A stretch of 64,000 nt of DNA. It comes from Actinomyces capricornis. GTDB lineage: Bacteria > Actinomycetota > Actinomycetes > Actinomycetales > Actinomycetaceae. Within the stretch, counting starts at the first letter, position 1. Every line of letters begins with the position of its first letter. Positions 49,582-57,546 of the stretch are shown here, piece by piece. The notes beneath the pieces were generated by a model, which searched no databases, was not told the DNA's origin, and worked only from the letters and a program-made list of their open reading frames with translations. The translations under genes and the position numbers were made by a program. The DNA lies in contig NZ_AP025017.1 of assembly GCF_019974135.1 (NCBI RefSeq), forward strand, positions 1,612,001 to 1,676,000, written 5' to 3'.

Positions 49582-50798
49582 GCGCCGCAGGCGGCGGGGC
49601 GTGGGCGGCCGCACTCCTGGTGGCGCTGGCCGGTGCGGTGCTGGCCCTGCCCGCGCGCAGGGGCCTGCCGGAGTCCCTGGGTCCCACACGCCGATCCGCA
49701 GCCCAGGTGGAGGCCGCTAGCGCCTTGTGGCGCGGGGCGAACGGGCGGGGTGCCAGGGTGCCGGAGGCGGATATCGGCCTGCTGCTCATCGAGGTTGCCG
49801 CCGTCCTTCGCGCAGGCGCCGCCCCGGCCCGGGCCTGGGCGCGGGCCCTGGAGCGGGCGGGCGTGTCCTGGGGCCTGGAGCCCGACGAGGACGGCGTGCC
49901 CCCGGCGCTGCGCGCCCTGGGCAGCGGCAGGGGCGAGTCCTGGCTGCCCCGGTGGCGCTCGGGCCGGCCGTGCTGGCGCCTGCCGCCCCGGGGCCGGCAC
50001 GCGCTCAGTCGCCGTGCGGCCCGGGCCGCCGTCCCCGGTGCGGTGGCCTCCTGCCGGCTGTCGGCCACCCTGGGCGCGCCCCTGGCAGAGATCCTGGAGG
50101 CCGTGGCCGAGGGAGTGGCCGAGTCGGGTCGCGCGGAGTCCTCGCGCGCCGCAGCCCTCACCGGCCCGCGCACCACCGCGCGCCTCCTGGCCGGCCTGCC
50201 CCCGGTGGGACTGGCCCTGGGGGCGCTGGTGGGCGCCGACCCCGCCCATCTGCTTCTCGACGGCGCTTGGGGCTCGGCCCTGGGGGTATTGGGCCTCGTC
50301 CTCATGATCGCCGGGCACCGCGTGACGGCGCGCCTCGTGCGTGCCGCGACCGCGCCCGCCGGCGGAGTCGATGAGGCGCTGGTGCTGGACCTGGCGGCGG
50401 CATCCCTGCGGGCCGGTGCCTCCCTGCCCGGACTGCTGGTGGCCATGGGGCGGGCGATGGAGGAGGAGCCGCTGGCCGTGGTGGGGCGGGCCCTGCTGCT
50501 GGGGGCGGGCTGGGAGGAGGCCTGGCAGGCGCCGGACGACCCGGCCTGGCGCAGGCGGCGCTCGCACCTGGAGGCCTGCCTGGCCCCGGGATGGCAGGAC
50601 GGAGCCTCCCCGATCAGCCTCCTGGCCGCCACCGCGCAGTCTTTGCGGGCCGGCAGGCGGTCCCAGGACGAGGAGGCCGCCCAGAGGCTCGCGGTCCGGC
50701 TCGTCCTGCCCCTGGGGGTCTGCTACCTGCCGGCCTTCATCATCCTGGGGATCGTCCCGGTCATCGCCTCGGTGGGCCTGGAGATGCTCACCGCCTGA
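49578..50798 (+). CDS. TadB-TadC fusion, two type II secretion F domains in one ORF
   Basis: 406 residues. After an N-terminal membrane helix comes a first T2SSF-type domain (about 60-190; LLLIEVAAVLRAGAAPARAW and SCRLSATLGAPLAEILEAVA), two membrane helices (LPPVGLALGALVGADP, LGVLGLVLMIAGHRV), a second T2SSF-type domain (about 260-360; LVLDLAAASLRAGASLPGLL and ISLLAATAQSLRAGRRSQDE) and a C-terminal helix pair. In most actinobacteria TadB and TadC are separate genes. The inner-membrane platform should dock TadA. No pilin gene follows; those lie at 20 kb. Confidence 0.85.
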   Translation: MSAAGGGAWAAALLVALAGAVLALPARRGLPESLGPTRRSAAQVEAASALWRGANGRGARVPEADIGLLLIEVAAVLRAGAAPARAWARALERAGVSWGLEPDEDGVPPALRALGSGRGESWLPRWRSGRPCWRLPPRGRHALSRRAARAAVPGAVASCRLSATLGAPLAEILEAVAEGVAESGRAESSRAAALTGPRTTARLLAGLPPVGLALGALVGADPAHLLLDGAWGSALGVLGLVLMIAGHRVTARLVRAATAPAGGVDEALVLDLAAASLRAGASLPGLLVAMGRAMEEEPLAVVGRALLLGAGWEEAWQAPDDPAWRRRRSHLEACLAPGWQDGASPISLLAATAQSLRAGRRSQDEEAAQRLAVRLVLPLGVCYLPAFIILGIVPVIASVGLEMLTA

Positions 50799-50844
50799 GC
50801 CCCGGGCTCGCCCCACCGGGACCGGCTTCCGCGCTGCTCGCCAC

Positions 50845-50866
50845 GATGCCAGCCGCGTCTGGCATC
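50845..50866. promoter_or_regulatory. Inverted repeat GATGCCAG-N6-CTGGCATC at the PH-domain gene promoter
   Basis: Perfect 8-bp arms end 9 bases before the ATG at 50875. The right arm overlaps CATCAT (50863-50868), which sits exactly 6 bases before the start like other -10 elements here. It could be an operator or a terminator stem for the tad operon. Confidence 0.5.
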
Positions 50867-50874
50867 ATGGGCGC

Positions 50875-51387
50875 ATGCCTGTACCAAGGGAGATGCTCAG
50901 TCGAGACGAGGTCGTGGTGCGCCATACCCGCACCCATATCAAGATCATCCTGTGGCGCATCATCGCCCAGGTCCTCATCGTAGTGGCCGCCGTCGTCGCC
51001 TCGATCTACGTTCCCGGCAGTTGGGCCCCCTGGGGACTGCTGGCGATCTGGATCGTGGCGCTCGTGGTGAGCATCCCGGTCTTCATCCTGCCCTGGCTGG
51101 CCTGGTGGAACACGACCTACACCATTACCACCAAGCGGGTGATCACCCGCTCCGGGATCCTGTCGCGCACCGGCCACGACCTCCCGCTGAGCCGCATCTC
51201 GGATGTCCAGCAGGACAAGAGCGTCTCCGACCGCTTCTTCGGCTGCGGCACTCTGGCCCTCCAGACCTCCTCCGACGATCCCCTGCGGCTGGAGGACGTC
51301 CCCCAGGTGGAGATGGTGCAGGTGGAGATCTCCAACCTCCTGTTCAACGACCCCCAGGGCGCCATCGACGCCGACCCCCGCAGCTGA
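50875..51387 (+). CDS. PH domain-containing membrane protein (YdbS-like)
   Basis: 170 residues. Two transmembrane helices (VLIVVAAVVASIYVPG; LLAIWIVALVVSIPVFIL) are followed by a bacterial PH domain beginning TYTITTKRVITRSGILSRTG and continuing DLPLSRISDVQQDKSVSDRF. This DUF304/bPH2 family is widespread in actinobacteria near topA and of unknown role. ATG 50875 was chosen because translation signals and coding match begin there. A perfect 72-bp palindrome starts 9 bases after the stop. Confidence 0.9.
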   Translation: MPVPREMLSRDEVVVRHTRTHIKIILWRIIAQVLIVVAAVVASIYVPGSWAPWGLLAIWIVALVVSIPVFILPWLAWWNTTYTITTKRVITRSGILSRTGHDLPLSRISDVQQDKSVSDRFFGCGTLALQTSSDDPLRLEDVPQVEMVQVEISNLLFNDPQGAIDADPRS

Positions 51388-51395
51388 CCCCCTTT

Positions 51396-51467
51396 CTTTC
51401 GACAATTTGCATGAGATCGTACTTCTCCAGCGCTGGAGAAGTACGATCTCATGCAAATTGTCGAAAG
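51396..51467. repeat. 72-bp perfect palindrome without spacer
   Basis: The sequence is self-complementary over 36+36 bases, centred on AGCGCT at 51429-51434. The left arm begins CTTTCGACAATTTGCATGAG, so it is strikingly AT-rich for this genome. Runs of C and G flank it at 51388 and 51473 and would extend the stem. It lies between two same-strand genes and would form a very stable terminator-like hairpin in RNA. Confidence 0.97.
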
Positions 51468-51495
51468 GTTGAGGGGGCGGGGTAGCGTCGTGGGC

Positions 51496-53115
51496 ATGAG
51501 CCAGGATCCTGCTGCCACCACCGCTGCACCGCCCCCGGCCTCGCCCCCGCCGCCCGTGGCCACCGCGGACCAGGCCGCTGCACTGCGCAAGGACCTGGAG
51601 GCCACCGGCTGGGGCGTGGACGCCGTCGCCCACCTCCTGGGGAGCACCGCTCAGGAGGCCCTGCGCCGCGAGATCCGCCTGCCGGCCCTGCGCGCCGTGC
51701 GCACCGCCCTGGAGGAGGACCGCCAGGCGGGCGCCGCCCCCTCCCCGACGGCGATCCTCACCGCACTGTTCATGCTCGGCCAGCCCGTGGCCGCCGCCGA
51801 GCTCGATGCCGTCCTGCCCCGCACCCGCGCTCGTGGCGCGGTCGCGATCGGCCTGGTCACGCCCCCCGACCAGGCCGGTCAGGTCCGGGCCCAGGTGGAC
51901 CTGCGACCCCACGAGGCCGGCGACGACGCCGGAACCGTGCGCTGGTGGGTGGCCTCCGACCTGGGCGAGCTCGTCACCGGCCGGGCCCTGGCCCCCGACC
52001 ATGTGCTGGGCATCGGCGGCGCGGGCCTGACCCTGGCGGCGCTGACCCCCCGCACCCCCGTGCGCACCGCCCTGGACCTGGGCTGCGGCTGTGGTATCCA
52101 GACCCTCTACCTGCTGCGCCACGCCGAGCACGTCACCGCCACCGACCTGTCCCCGCGGGCACTGGCCTTCACCGCCTTCAACACCGCCCTGGCCGGGCAG
52201 CAGGAGCGTGTCGAGCTGCTGGAGGGCTCCCTTCTGGAGCCCCTGGCCGATCGGCGCTTCGACCTCATCGCCACCAACCCGCCCTTCGTCCTGACCCCAC
52301 CGGCGGTGCGGCGGGCCGGCCTGCCCCTCATGGAGTACCGGGACGCAGGCGGCCCGATCCTCCCCGGCCTCCTGGCCCGCATCGGTGACCACCTGGAGCC
52401 CGGCGGCACGGTGGTGGCCCTGGGCAACTGGGAGCACCGGCGCAGGCGCCACTGGCGCGATGAGGTCGCCTCCTGGCTGCCCCAGGACCTCGACGCCTGG
52501 GTCATCGAGCGGGAGGCCCAGGACCCGGTGGAGTACGCCACCATGTGGCTGCGCGACGGCGGCCTGGCCCCCGAGCGCGACCCCGGTGCCTTCGAGGCCG
52601 CCCTGGGGGCATGGATCGCGGACTTCGAGGAGCACGGCATCGAGGCCATCGGCTTCGGCTACCTCATCCTGGCCCGGCCCGCCGACCCCGCGGGCCGCGC
52701 CCCCTGGCGCGTCCTGGAGGAGGTCGCCACCAGCGGGCAGGGGCCGCTGGGCCCCCACCTCGCCCAGGTCCTGGCCCTCCAGGACCGCCTGGCCGGCCTC
52801 GATGACGACGCCGTGGCCGGCCTCGCCCCGATCCTGGCCGCCGATGTCACCGAGGAGCGCCACCACTTGCCGGGCAGCAGCGAGCCCACCGCCATCATCC
52901 TGCGCCAGGGCGGGGCGCTGGGCCGGGCGGTCCAGGTGGGCACTGTGACCGCCGCGCTCGTGGGCGTGGCCGATGGCGAGCTGAGCGTGACCCAGATCGC
53001 CGCCGCCGTCTCCTCCCTCAGCGGCCTGGACCAGGACGGGGCCCTCCAGGTGCGCGCCGAGATGGTCGAGTCGGTGCGGGACCTGGCCCGCATGGGCTTC
53101 CTGACCCTGCGCTGA
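51496..53115 (+). CDS. Class I SAM-dependent methyltransferase with NPPF motif
   Basis: 539 residues from ATG 51496, seven bases after TAGCGT. An N-terminal helical domain (about 1-190, LRKDLEATGWGVDAVAHLLG) precedes the methyltransferase: motif I TALDLGCGCGIQTLYLL, VTATDLSPRALAFTAFN, and motif IV RFDLIATNPPFVLTP. NPPF/Y points to N-methylation of an adenine or glutamine side chain, as in PrmC/TrmN-type enzymes. A C-terminal region of about 150 residues is specific to this actinobacterial family, which I recall as conserved near topA (Rv/SCO loci). The substrate is unknown. Confidence 0.9.
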   Translation: MSQDPAATTAAPPPASPPPPVATADQAAALRKDLEATGWGVDAVAHLLGSTAQEALRREIRLPALRAVRTALEEDRQAGAAPSPTAILTALFMLGQPVAAAELDAVLPRTRARGAVAIGLVTPPDQAGQVRAQVDLRPHEAGDDAGTVRWWVASDLGELVTGRALAPDHVLGIGGAGLTLAALTPRTPVRTALDLGCGCGIQTLYLLRHAEHVTATDLSPRALAFTAFNTALAGQQERVELLEGSLLEPLADRRFDLIATNPPFVLTPPAVRRAGLPLMEYRDAGGPILPGLLARIGDHLEPGGTVVALGNWEHRRRRHWRDEVASWLPQDLDAWVIEREAQDPVEYATMWLRDGGLAPERDPGAFEAALGAWIADFEEHGIEAIGFGYLILARPADPAGRAPWRVLEEVATSGQGPLGPHLAQVLALQDRLAGLDDDAVAGLAPILAADVTEERHHLPGSSEPTAIILRQGGALGRAVQVGTVTAALVGVADGELSVTQIAAAVSSLSGLDQDGALQVRAEMVESVRDLARMGFLTLR

Positions 53116-53121
53116 GCGGCC

Positions 53122-53215
53122 GTTGCACATCTTCAGATGCCCTGGATGAGCCAGGGGCGCGGGATCATGCGCTTCGGCTGGGGCTGGCGGGCTCCAGCGC
53201 GGCTGAAGATGTGCA
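53122..53215. repeat. Dispersed intergenic repeat, copy 2 (structured)
   Basis: Perfect 13-bp outer arms TGCACATCTTCAG (53124-53136) and CTGAAGATGTGCA (53203-53215) enclose two smaller hairpins, CCTGG-atgag-CCAGG and GCTGG-ggctggcgggct-CCAGC. The left half, including GAGCCAG and GGATCATGC, matches the element at 25214-25290. Confidence 0.75.
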
Positions 53216-53320
53216 GCGGGAGGGTGGTGGCCGGCTGAGCCGGGCTGCGGGGCGGGAATCCGAGACGCGGACCACCGGGAATCGCGGTCGTGCCCCGGCC
53301 CCATCGGCGCCCGGTGCCCC

Positions 53321-53326
53321 TAGCAT
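53321..53326 (+). promoter_or_regulatory. -10 element TAGCAT for the PAP2 gene
   Basis: TAGCAT is followed by GTGGCG and then GTG-ATG, giving a 6-base spacing to the GTG at 53333. It decides the start against a GTG two codons earlier. Confidence 0.45.
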
Positions 53327-53332
53327 GTGGCG

Positions 53333-54292
53333 GTGATGATCTCCTCGCGCTCCGGCGCCCCCAGGCGCAGGCGGCGGCTCGCCGTGCTGCTGGCCCTGGC
53401 CTGCCTGGCGGGGGTCGTCATCCTGTGGGCCGTATTCGTGCTCACCTACGGCGGCCAGTACCTGGACGCCGCCGCCCTGGAGGGCTCCCAGATCGGGTCG
53501 CACTACGTCTCCCCGCATGCCCGCCCCCTGCTGAGCGTCGTATCCATGCCGGCCGCGGTGACCCTGGTGGTGGTCATCCTCATCATCGGCCTGCTGCGCC
53601 GCAGCCACCGGCGGGCGCTGTGGGCGGTCGTGGCCGTTGTCGGGGCCAATATCAGTACCCAGCTGGTCAAGCACTGGATCCTGTGGCGGCCGGACTACGG
53701 CATCACCGAGCGCTTCGACAACGCCAACACCCTGCCCTCGGGGCACACGACCATGGCCGCCTCGGCGGCCGTGGCCCTGGTGCTGCTGGCCGGGCCGCGC
53801 TGGCGGGCGGCCGCCGCATGGCTCGGCGCCCTGGGCACGGTGGCCATGGGCTACTCCACGCTGGTGATGCAGTGGCACCGCCCCTCCGACGTTCTGGCAG
53901 CGATCCTCCTGCCCGTGGCCTGGGGCGCCATCGCCGTGGCCGCTGGCGCCTGGGCCGACGACGCCAACCCGAGAGTACGGGCCATGAGGCCGCGGGATGA
54001 CGCCGCCGAGCCCCTACCGCAGCCGGCGGCTCCCGGACGCCTGCGCCGTCAGCAGGCCTGGAACCGGCTCCTGGCCCTGGCCGGGGCGCTGAGCTGTGCG
54101 GGCGCCGCCATCGCCGGAGTGCGGGTGTGGCAGGAGACCGGCGAGGGGCTCTACCACTGGGACTACTTCACCGCCTATGCCACGGGATCCATGGCCACGG
54201 CGGGGCTGACCTGCCTGGCCCTGTCCGCGCTGGTCTCCCTGACGATCTGGGAGACCGGTCAGGTTCGGGGCGCGCGGGAGGCCGGGCGGTAA
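53333..54292 (+). CDS. PAP2-family membrane phosphatase
   Basis: About 319 residues. An N-terminal helix, an outer loop, and then the three PAP2 signatures: KHWILWRP (KxxxxxxRP), TLPSGHTTM (PSGH) and GYSTLVMQWHRPSDVLAA (SRxxxxxHxxxD-like, with Ser-Thr in place of Ser-Arg). About six transmembrane helices in total, and an extra C-terminal membrane helix pair. Likely acts on undecaprenyl or phosphatidyl phosphates at the outer membrane face. Convergent with the sensor kinase gene. Confidence 0.9.
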   Translation: MMISSRSGAPRRRRRLAVLLALACLAGVVILWAVFVLTYGGQYLDAAALEGSQIGSHYVSPHARPLLSVVSMPAAVTLVVVILIIGLLRRSHRRALWAVVAVVGANISTQLVKHWILWRPDYGITERFDNANTLPSGHTTMAASAAVALVLLAGPRWRAAAAWLGALGTVAMGYSTLVMQWHRPSDVLAAILLPVAWGAIAVAAGAWADDANPRVRAMRPRDDAAEPLPQPAAPGRLRRQQAWNRLLALAGALSCAGAAIAGVRVWQETGEGLYHWDYFTAYATGSMATAGLTCLALSALVSLTIWETGQVRGAREAGR

Positions 54293-54375
54293 GGGTCGGG
54301 TGGTAAGGGTCGGACGTAGGCCCTGCGAGACCGCTGGTCCAGTGAGACCGCCGACGCGGCCAGGCCGTCGGTCTC
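54288..54375. terminator. Tandem repeat and bulged hairpin between PAP2 and sensor kinase genes
   Basis: GGTAAGGGTCGG occurs twice with 14-bp period (54288-54299, 54302-54313), the first overlapping the PAP2 stop codon. A bulged stem with GAGAC (54344-54348) and GTCTC (54371-54375) arms follows and may be a terminator. Confidence 0.45.
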
Positions 54376-54510
54376 GCCGACACCACCGGACCACCGGCGC
54401 GCAGGAGGCGGGCCAGGATCCGCCTGTGGATCGCCCGCTCCTGCGGAACCGGATCACCGGCGCCCACCCGGTCGGCCGGGTTGACCGGGGCTCAAACCGC
54501 TCAGCCCGGG

Positions 54511-56361
54511 TCAGTCGAGCTCGGCGGCGGGCAGGGCGATGGTGAAGACGGTGCCGTGATCGGTCCCGGTGCTGGACTCCACGGTCAGGCTCCCACGGTG
54601 GGACTGCACGATGGCCAGGGCGATGGACATCCCCAGCCCGGTGGAGCCGGTGCGGCGCTCCCGGGAGGAGTCGGCGCGGGCGAAGCGCTCGAAGAGCCGG
54701 TCGCGGACCTCCGGATCGATGCCGGGGCCGTCGTCGGCGATCCGCACCACCAGGGTGGAGCCCCGGCGCGAGACCGTGGTGACCACCCGGGTGCCCGCGG
54801 GGGTGTGGACGCGCGCATTGGCCAGTAGGTTGACCATCACCTGGTGCAGGCGCGCCTCATCGCCGATGACCAGCGCCGGCTCGGGAATGAAGTCCTCCTC
54901 GGGGGGCTCTTGGTCCTCGTGGCCTTCACCGGCCCGGTCGTCGGCCGGGGGCTCGAGGACCTCCAGGTCGAGCTCCCAGTGGTGCTCGGGCCCGGCCGCC
55001 CGGGCGTCGGCGACCGTGTCGACGACGAGGCCCACCAGGTCGACCTCCTCGTGGCGCAGCTCGCGCCCCGCATCCAGGCGGGCCAGGAGCAGCAGGTCCT
55101 CCACCAGCGCGGTCATGCGCAGGGACTCGGAGTGGACCCGCTCCAGGGCGTGGGTGGCCTGCGGCGGCAGGGGCGTGTGCGCCCCCTCGCGCTGGATGAG
55201 CTCGGTGTAGCCGCGGATGGAGGCCAGGGGGGTGCGCAGCTCGTGGGAGGCGTCGGCGACGAACTGGCGCACCTGGGTCTCGGAGCGCTGGCGTGCTGCC
55301 AGGGCCCCCTCCACATGCCCCAGCAGGGTGTTGAGGGCGCCCCCCACCTGCCCGACCTCCGTGGAGGAGGCCAGGTCCTTCGCGGGTACGCGCTCCTCGA
55401 TGGAGACCTCCCCGCGCTCCAGGGGCTGGGATGCCACCCGGTGGGCGGTACGGGCCACCCGCTCCAGGGGCGCCAGGGAGGAGCGCACCATGGCGCGCCC
55501 CGCCAGGGCGACGACGACGGCGCCCAGCAGGGCGATGGCCGTCTCGATGAGCAGCTGGGTACGGACCAGGGCGTTGTCCCCCTCCATGGACAGGCCGATG
55601 ATGACGGTGTCGCCGCTGTGCGGGTCCCGGGAGGCCAGGGCCCGGTAGTCACCCAGGGCGTCGATACGGACCGTCTCGGGCCGGCCGTTGGCGGTCAGCC
55701 CCAGCAGTACCCGGGTGCGGTGCTCGTCCAGGGCCGTGTAGTGGCCCTGGGTGTCGATGTAGGCGGCCTGGATGGAGGCCGCGGAGCCCGAGGCCCGGGG
55801 CTCCCCGGAGATGACGACCGTCAGGGTCCCAGTGGACTGGCCGGTGGCGTCCAGGCCGGGGGGTACCTTGCCGTCCTTGACCAGCTTGCCGTCGTCCTGC
55901 GGGCCGTCCGGATCCTGGGGGGAGTCGGGCGGCGGGTCCTGCTCCTGCTGGGGGTCCTGTGCGCCCTGCATGGAGGTCGGTGGCTGGGCCTGGGGGGCGG
56001 TGTCGGCCTGCTCGACGCCGTGGCGCCGGTTCGCGGCCCGCTCGGAGGCCGCGATGAGCTGCTGGTCCAGTCGGTTCATGAGGGTGTGGCGCAGCGTCAG
56101 TGTGGACAGGGCCCCCATGATGGCCGTAGTGATGAGGACCAGTCCCAGCACCCCCGCCACCAGGCGCGTGCGCAGGCTGCGGGAGCGCGGCGGGGGGGCG
56201 CCGGCCGACTCGCGAGGGGCGCCGCCGTCCGCCACCTCCTCAGGGGCGTGGGGCCGACGCCGTCGCAGGCGCCTGGTGGCGGAGCGCCACCTGTCCCTCC
56301 AGGAGGGCCGGGGACGGGTGCTGCCCGCCGAGGCGGGGGCGGGAGTCTGGGAGTCGGCCAT
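54511..56361 (-). CDS. Two-component sensor histidine kinase
   Basis: 616 residues. A basic cytoplasmic lead of about 65 residues, a transmembrane helix (LVAGVLGLVLITTAIMGALS), an extracytoplasmic sensor loop of about 190 residues with an acidic Pro/Gln/Asp-rich insert (QEQDPPPDSPQDPDGPQDDG), a second transmembrane helix, HAMP, the H box FVADASHELRTPLASIRGYT (His at about 373), N box HQVMVNLLANARVHTPAG, G1 ADDGPGIDPEV and G2 STGLGMSIALAIV. The acidic insert could bind cations. The cognate regulator ends 10 bases upstream of its start. Confidence 0.95.
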   Translation of the reverse strand: MADSQTPAPASAGSTRPRPSWRDRWRSATRRLRRRRPHAPEEVADGGAPRESAGAPPPRSRSLRTRLVAGVLGLVLITTAIMGALSTLTLRHTLMNRLDQQLIAASERAANRRHGVEQADTAPQAQPPTSMQGAQDPQQEQDPPPDSPQDPDGPQDDGKLVKDGKVPPGLDATGQSTGTLTVVISGEPRASGSAASIQAAYIDTQGHYTALDEHRTRVLLGLTANGRPETVRIDALGDYRALASRDPHSGDTVIIGLSMEGDNALVRTQLLIETAIALLGAVVVALAGRAMVRSSLAPLERVARTAHRVASQPLERGEVSIEERVPAKDLASSTEVGQVGGALNTLLGHVEGALAARQRSETQVRQFVADASHELRTPLASIRGYTELIQREGAHTPLPPQATHALERVHSESLRMTALVEDLLLLARLDAGRELRHEEVDLVGLVVDTVADARAAGPEHHWELDLEVLEPPADDRAGEGHEDQEPPEEDFIPEPALVIGDEARLHQVMVNLLANARVHTPAGTRVVTTVSRRGSTLVVRIADDGPGIDPEVRDRLFERFARADSSRERRTGSTGLGMSIALAIVQSHRGSLTVESSTGTDHGTVFTIALPAAELD

Positions 56362-56370
56362 GCCTGAGCC

Positions 56371-57126
56371 TTAAGTGGTGGTGGTCGCGGTGGCCTCGGC
56401 GCCGGGTGCCGGCTTGAGCACGTAGCCCACGCCGCGCATGGTGTGGATCATGGGCTCACGGCCCTTGTCGATCTTGCGGCGCAGGTAGGAGATGTAGAGC
56501 TCGACGATATTGGCCTGGCCGCCGAAGTCGTAGTTCCAGACCCGGTCGAGGATCTGGGGCTTGGACAGGACGCGGCGGGGGTTGCGCATGAGGTAGCGCA
56601 GCAGTTCGAACTCGGTGGCCGTCAGGCGGATCTCGTCCTGGCCGCGCCATACCTCGTGGGAGTCCTCGTCCATGCGCAGGTCCCCGACCTCCAGCAGGGA
56701 GGCGGGCTTGTGCTCACTGGCGCCCGAGCGCCGCAGCAGGCCGCGCAGGCGGGCCACGACCTCCTCCAGGGAGAAGGGCTTGGTCACGTAGTCGTCGCCT
56801 CCGGCGGTCAGTCCCGCGACGCGGTCCTCGACGGCGTCCTTGGCGGTGAGGAACAGGACGGGCACGGTGGGGCTGTGGCCGCGGACGCGGCGCATCACCT
56901 CCAGGCCGTCGAAGTCCGGCAGCATGATGTCCAGGACGATGACGTCCGGATCGATCTCCTGGGCCGCCTTGACCGCGGAGATTCCCGTGCCTGCGGTGGT
57001 GACCTCCCAGCCCTCGTAGCGCAGTGCACTGGCCAGGAGATCGGCCAGCATCTGCTCGTCGTCGACGACGAGGACACGGACGGGGGAGCCGTCCGGGCGG
57101 GTCAGAGTCTCTGGGGCAGTAGTCAT
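56371..57126 (-). CDS. OmpR-family response regulator
   Basis: 251 residues. Receiver domain with DDE acidic pocket (VLVVDDEQM), phospho-acceptor DVIVLDIMLPDFDG (Asp at about 66), FLTAKDAVEDR and YVTKPFSLEE. The winged-helix C-terminal domain has LTATEFELLRYLMRNPRRVL and YISYLRRKIDKGREP. It forms a two-component pair with the kinase downstream, resembling mycobacterial TcrX/PrrA-type systems. The start codon lies inside a perfect inverted repeat, a likely autoregulatory site. Confidence 0.96.
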   Translation of the reverse strand: MTTAPETLTRPDGSPVRVLVVDDEQMLADLLASALRYEGWEVTTAGTGISAVKAAQEIDPDVIVLDIMLPDFDGLEVMRRVRGHSPTVPVLFLTAKDAVEDRVAGLTAGGDDYVTKPFSLEEVVARLRGLLRRSGASEHKPASLLEVGDLRMDEDSHEVWRGQDEIRLTATEFELLRYLMRNPRRVLSKPQILDRVWNYDFGGQANIVELYISYLRRKIDKGREPMIHTMRGVGYVLKPAPGAEATATTTT

Positions 57127-57143
57127 GTTGCTAATTCAACATG
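57124..57143. promoter_or_regulatory. Inverted repeat CATGTTG-N6-CAACATG over the response-regulator start
   Basis: Perfect 7-bp arms with 6-base spacer; the left arm includes the start codon (minus strand). TTGAAT within it lies 7 bases before the ATG and could be the -10. Bound regulator would block both transcription and initiation. Confidence 0.6.
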
Positions 57144-57546
57144 AGTGGACTGGAGGTGACCAGGGGGAGACCTGTGCTGACGCTGTGTTACCAGGTTGAA
57201 ACCACCGAGGAGACCCGCCCCGCGTGGCGGTGTGACATGCTTGGGCGGTTGCGTCGCAAGATCGGGGGTTGGCTCCTGGGCACGACCCCCGATGCGTGCT
57301 GACAGGCCGCTCGGCCGGATGCATGGAGGCGGTGCTGGAGAGGATGACGGCCGGAGTCGGTGTGCCGGGGTTGGGGCGGTTGTGGCCCGCGCTCCCGGAT
57401 GCCGGACCCGCGCATGCGCCGTAGGGCTCTCCTGCCGTAGCCTCTCAGTATCCATCTGATCGCTGTCTGCGCTACGCAACACGCTGATACCGTCGTCGGT
57501 CATCTGGCCGCCGCTATATCCCCTACCCCCGCATCTCAGGAGTGTC
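57127..57546. other. 420-bp divergent region between regulator and PAS genes
   Basis: No gene seen. It contains the operator at 57124-57143 on the left and, on the right, TACCGT (about 57489) and an AGGAG ribosome site for the first PAS gene. The central part is GC-rich and without recognised features. Confidence 0.45.
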
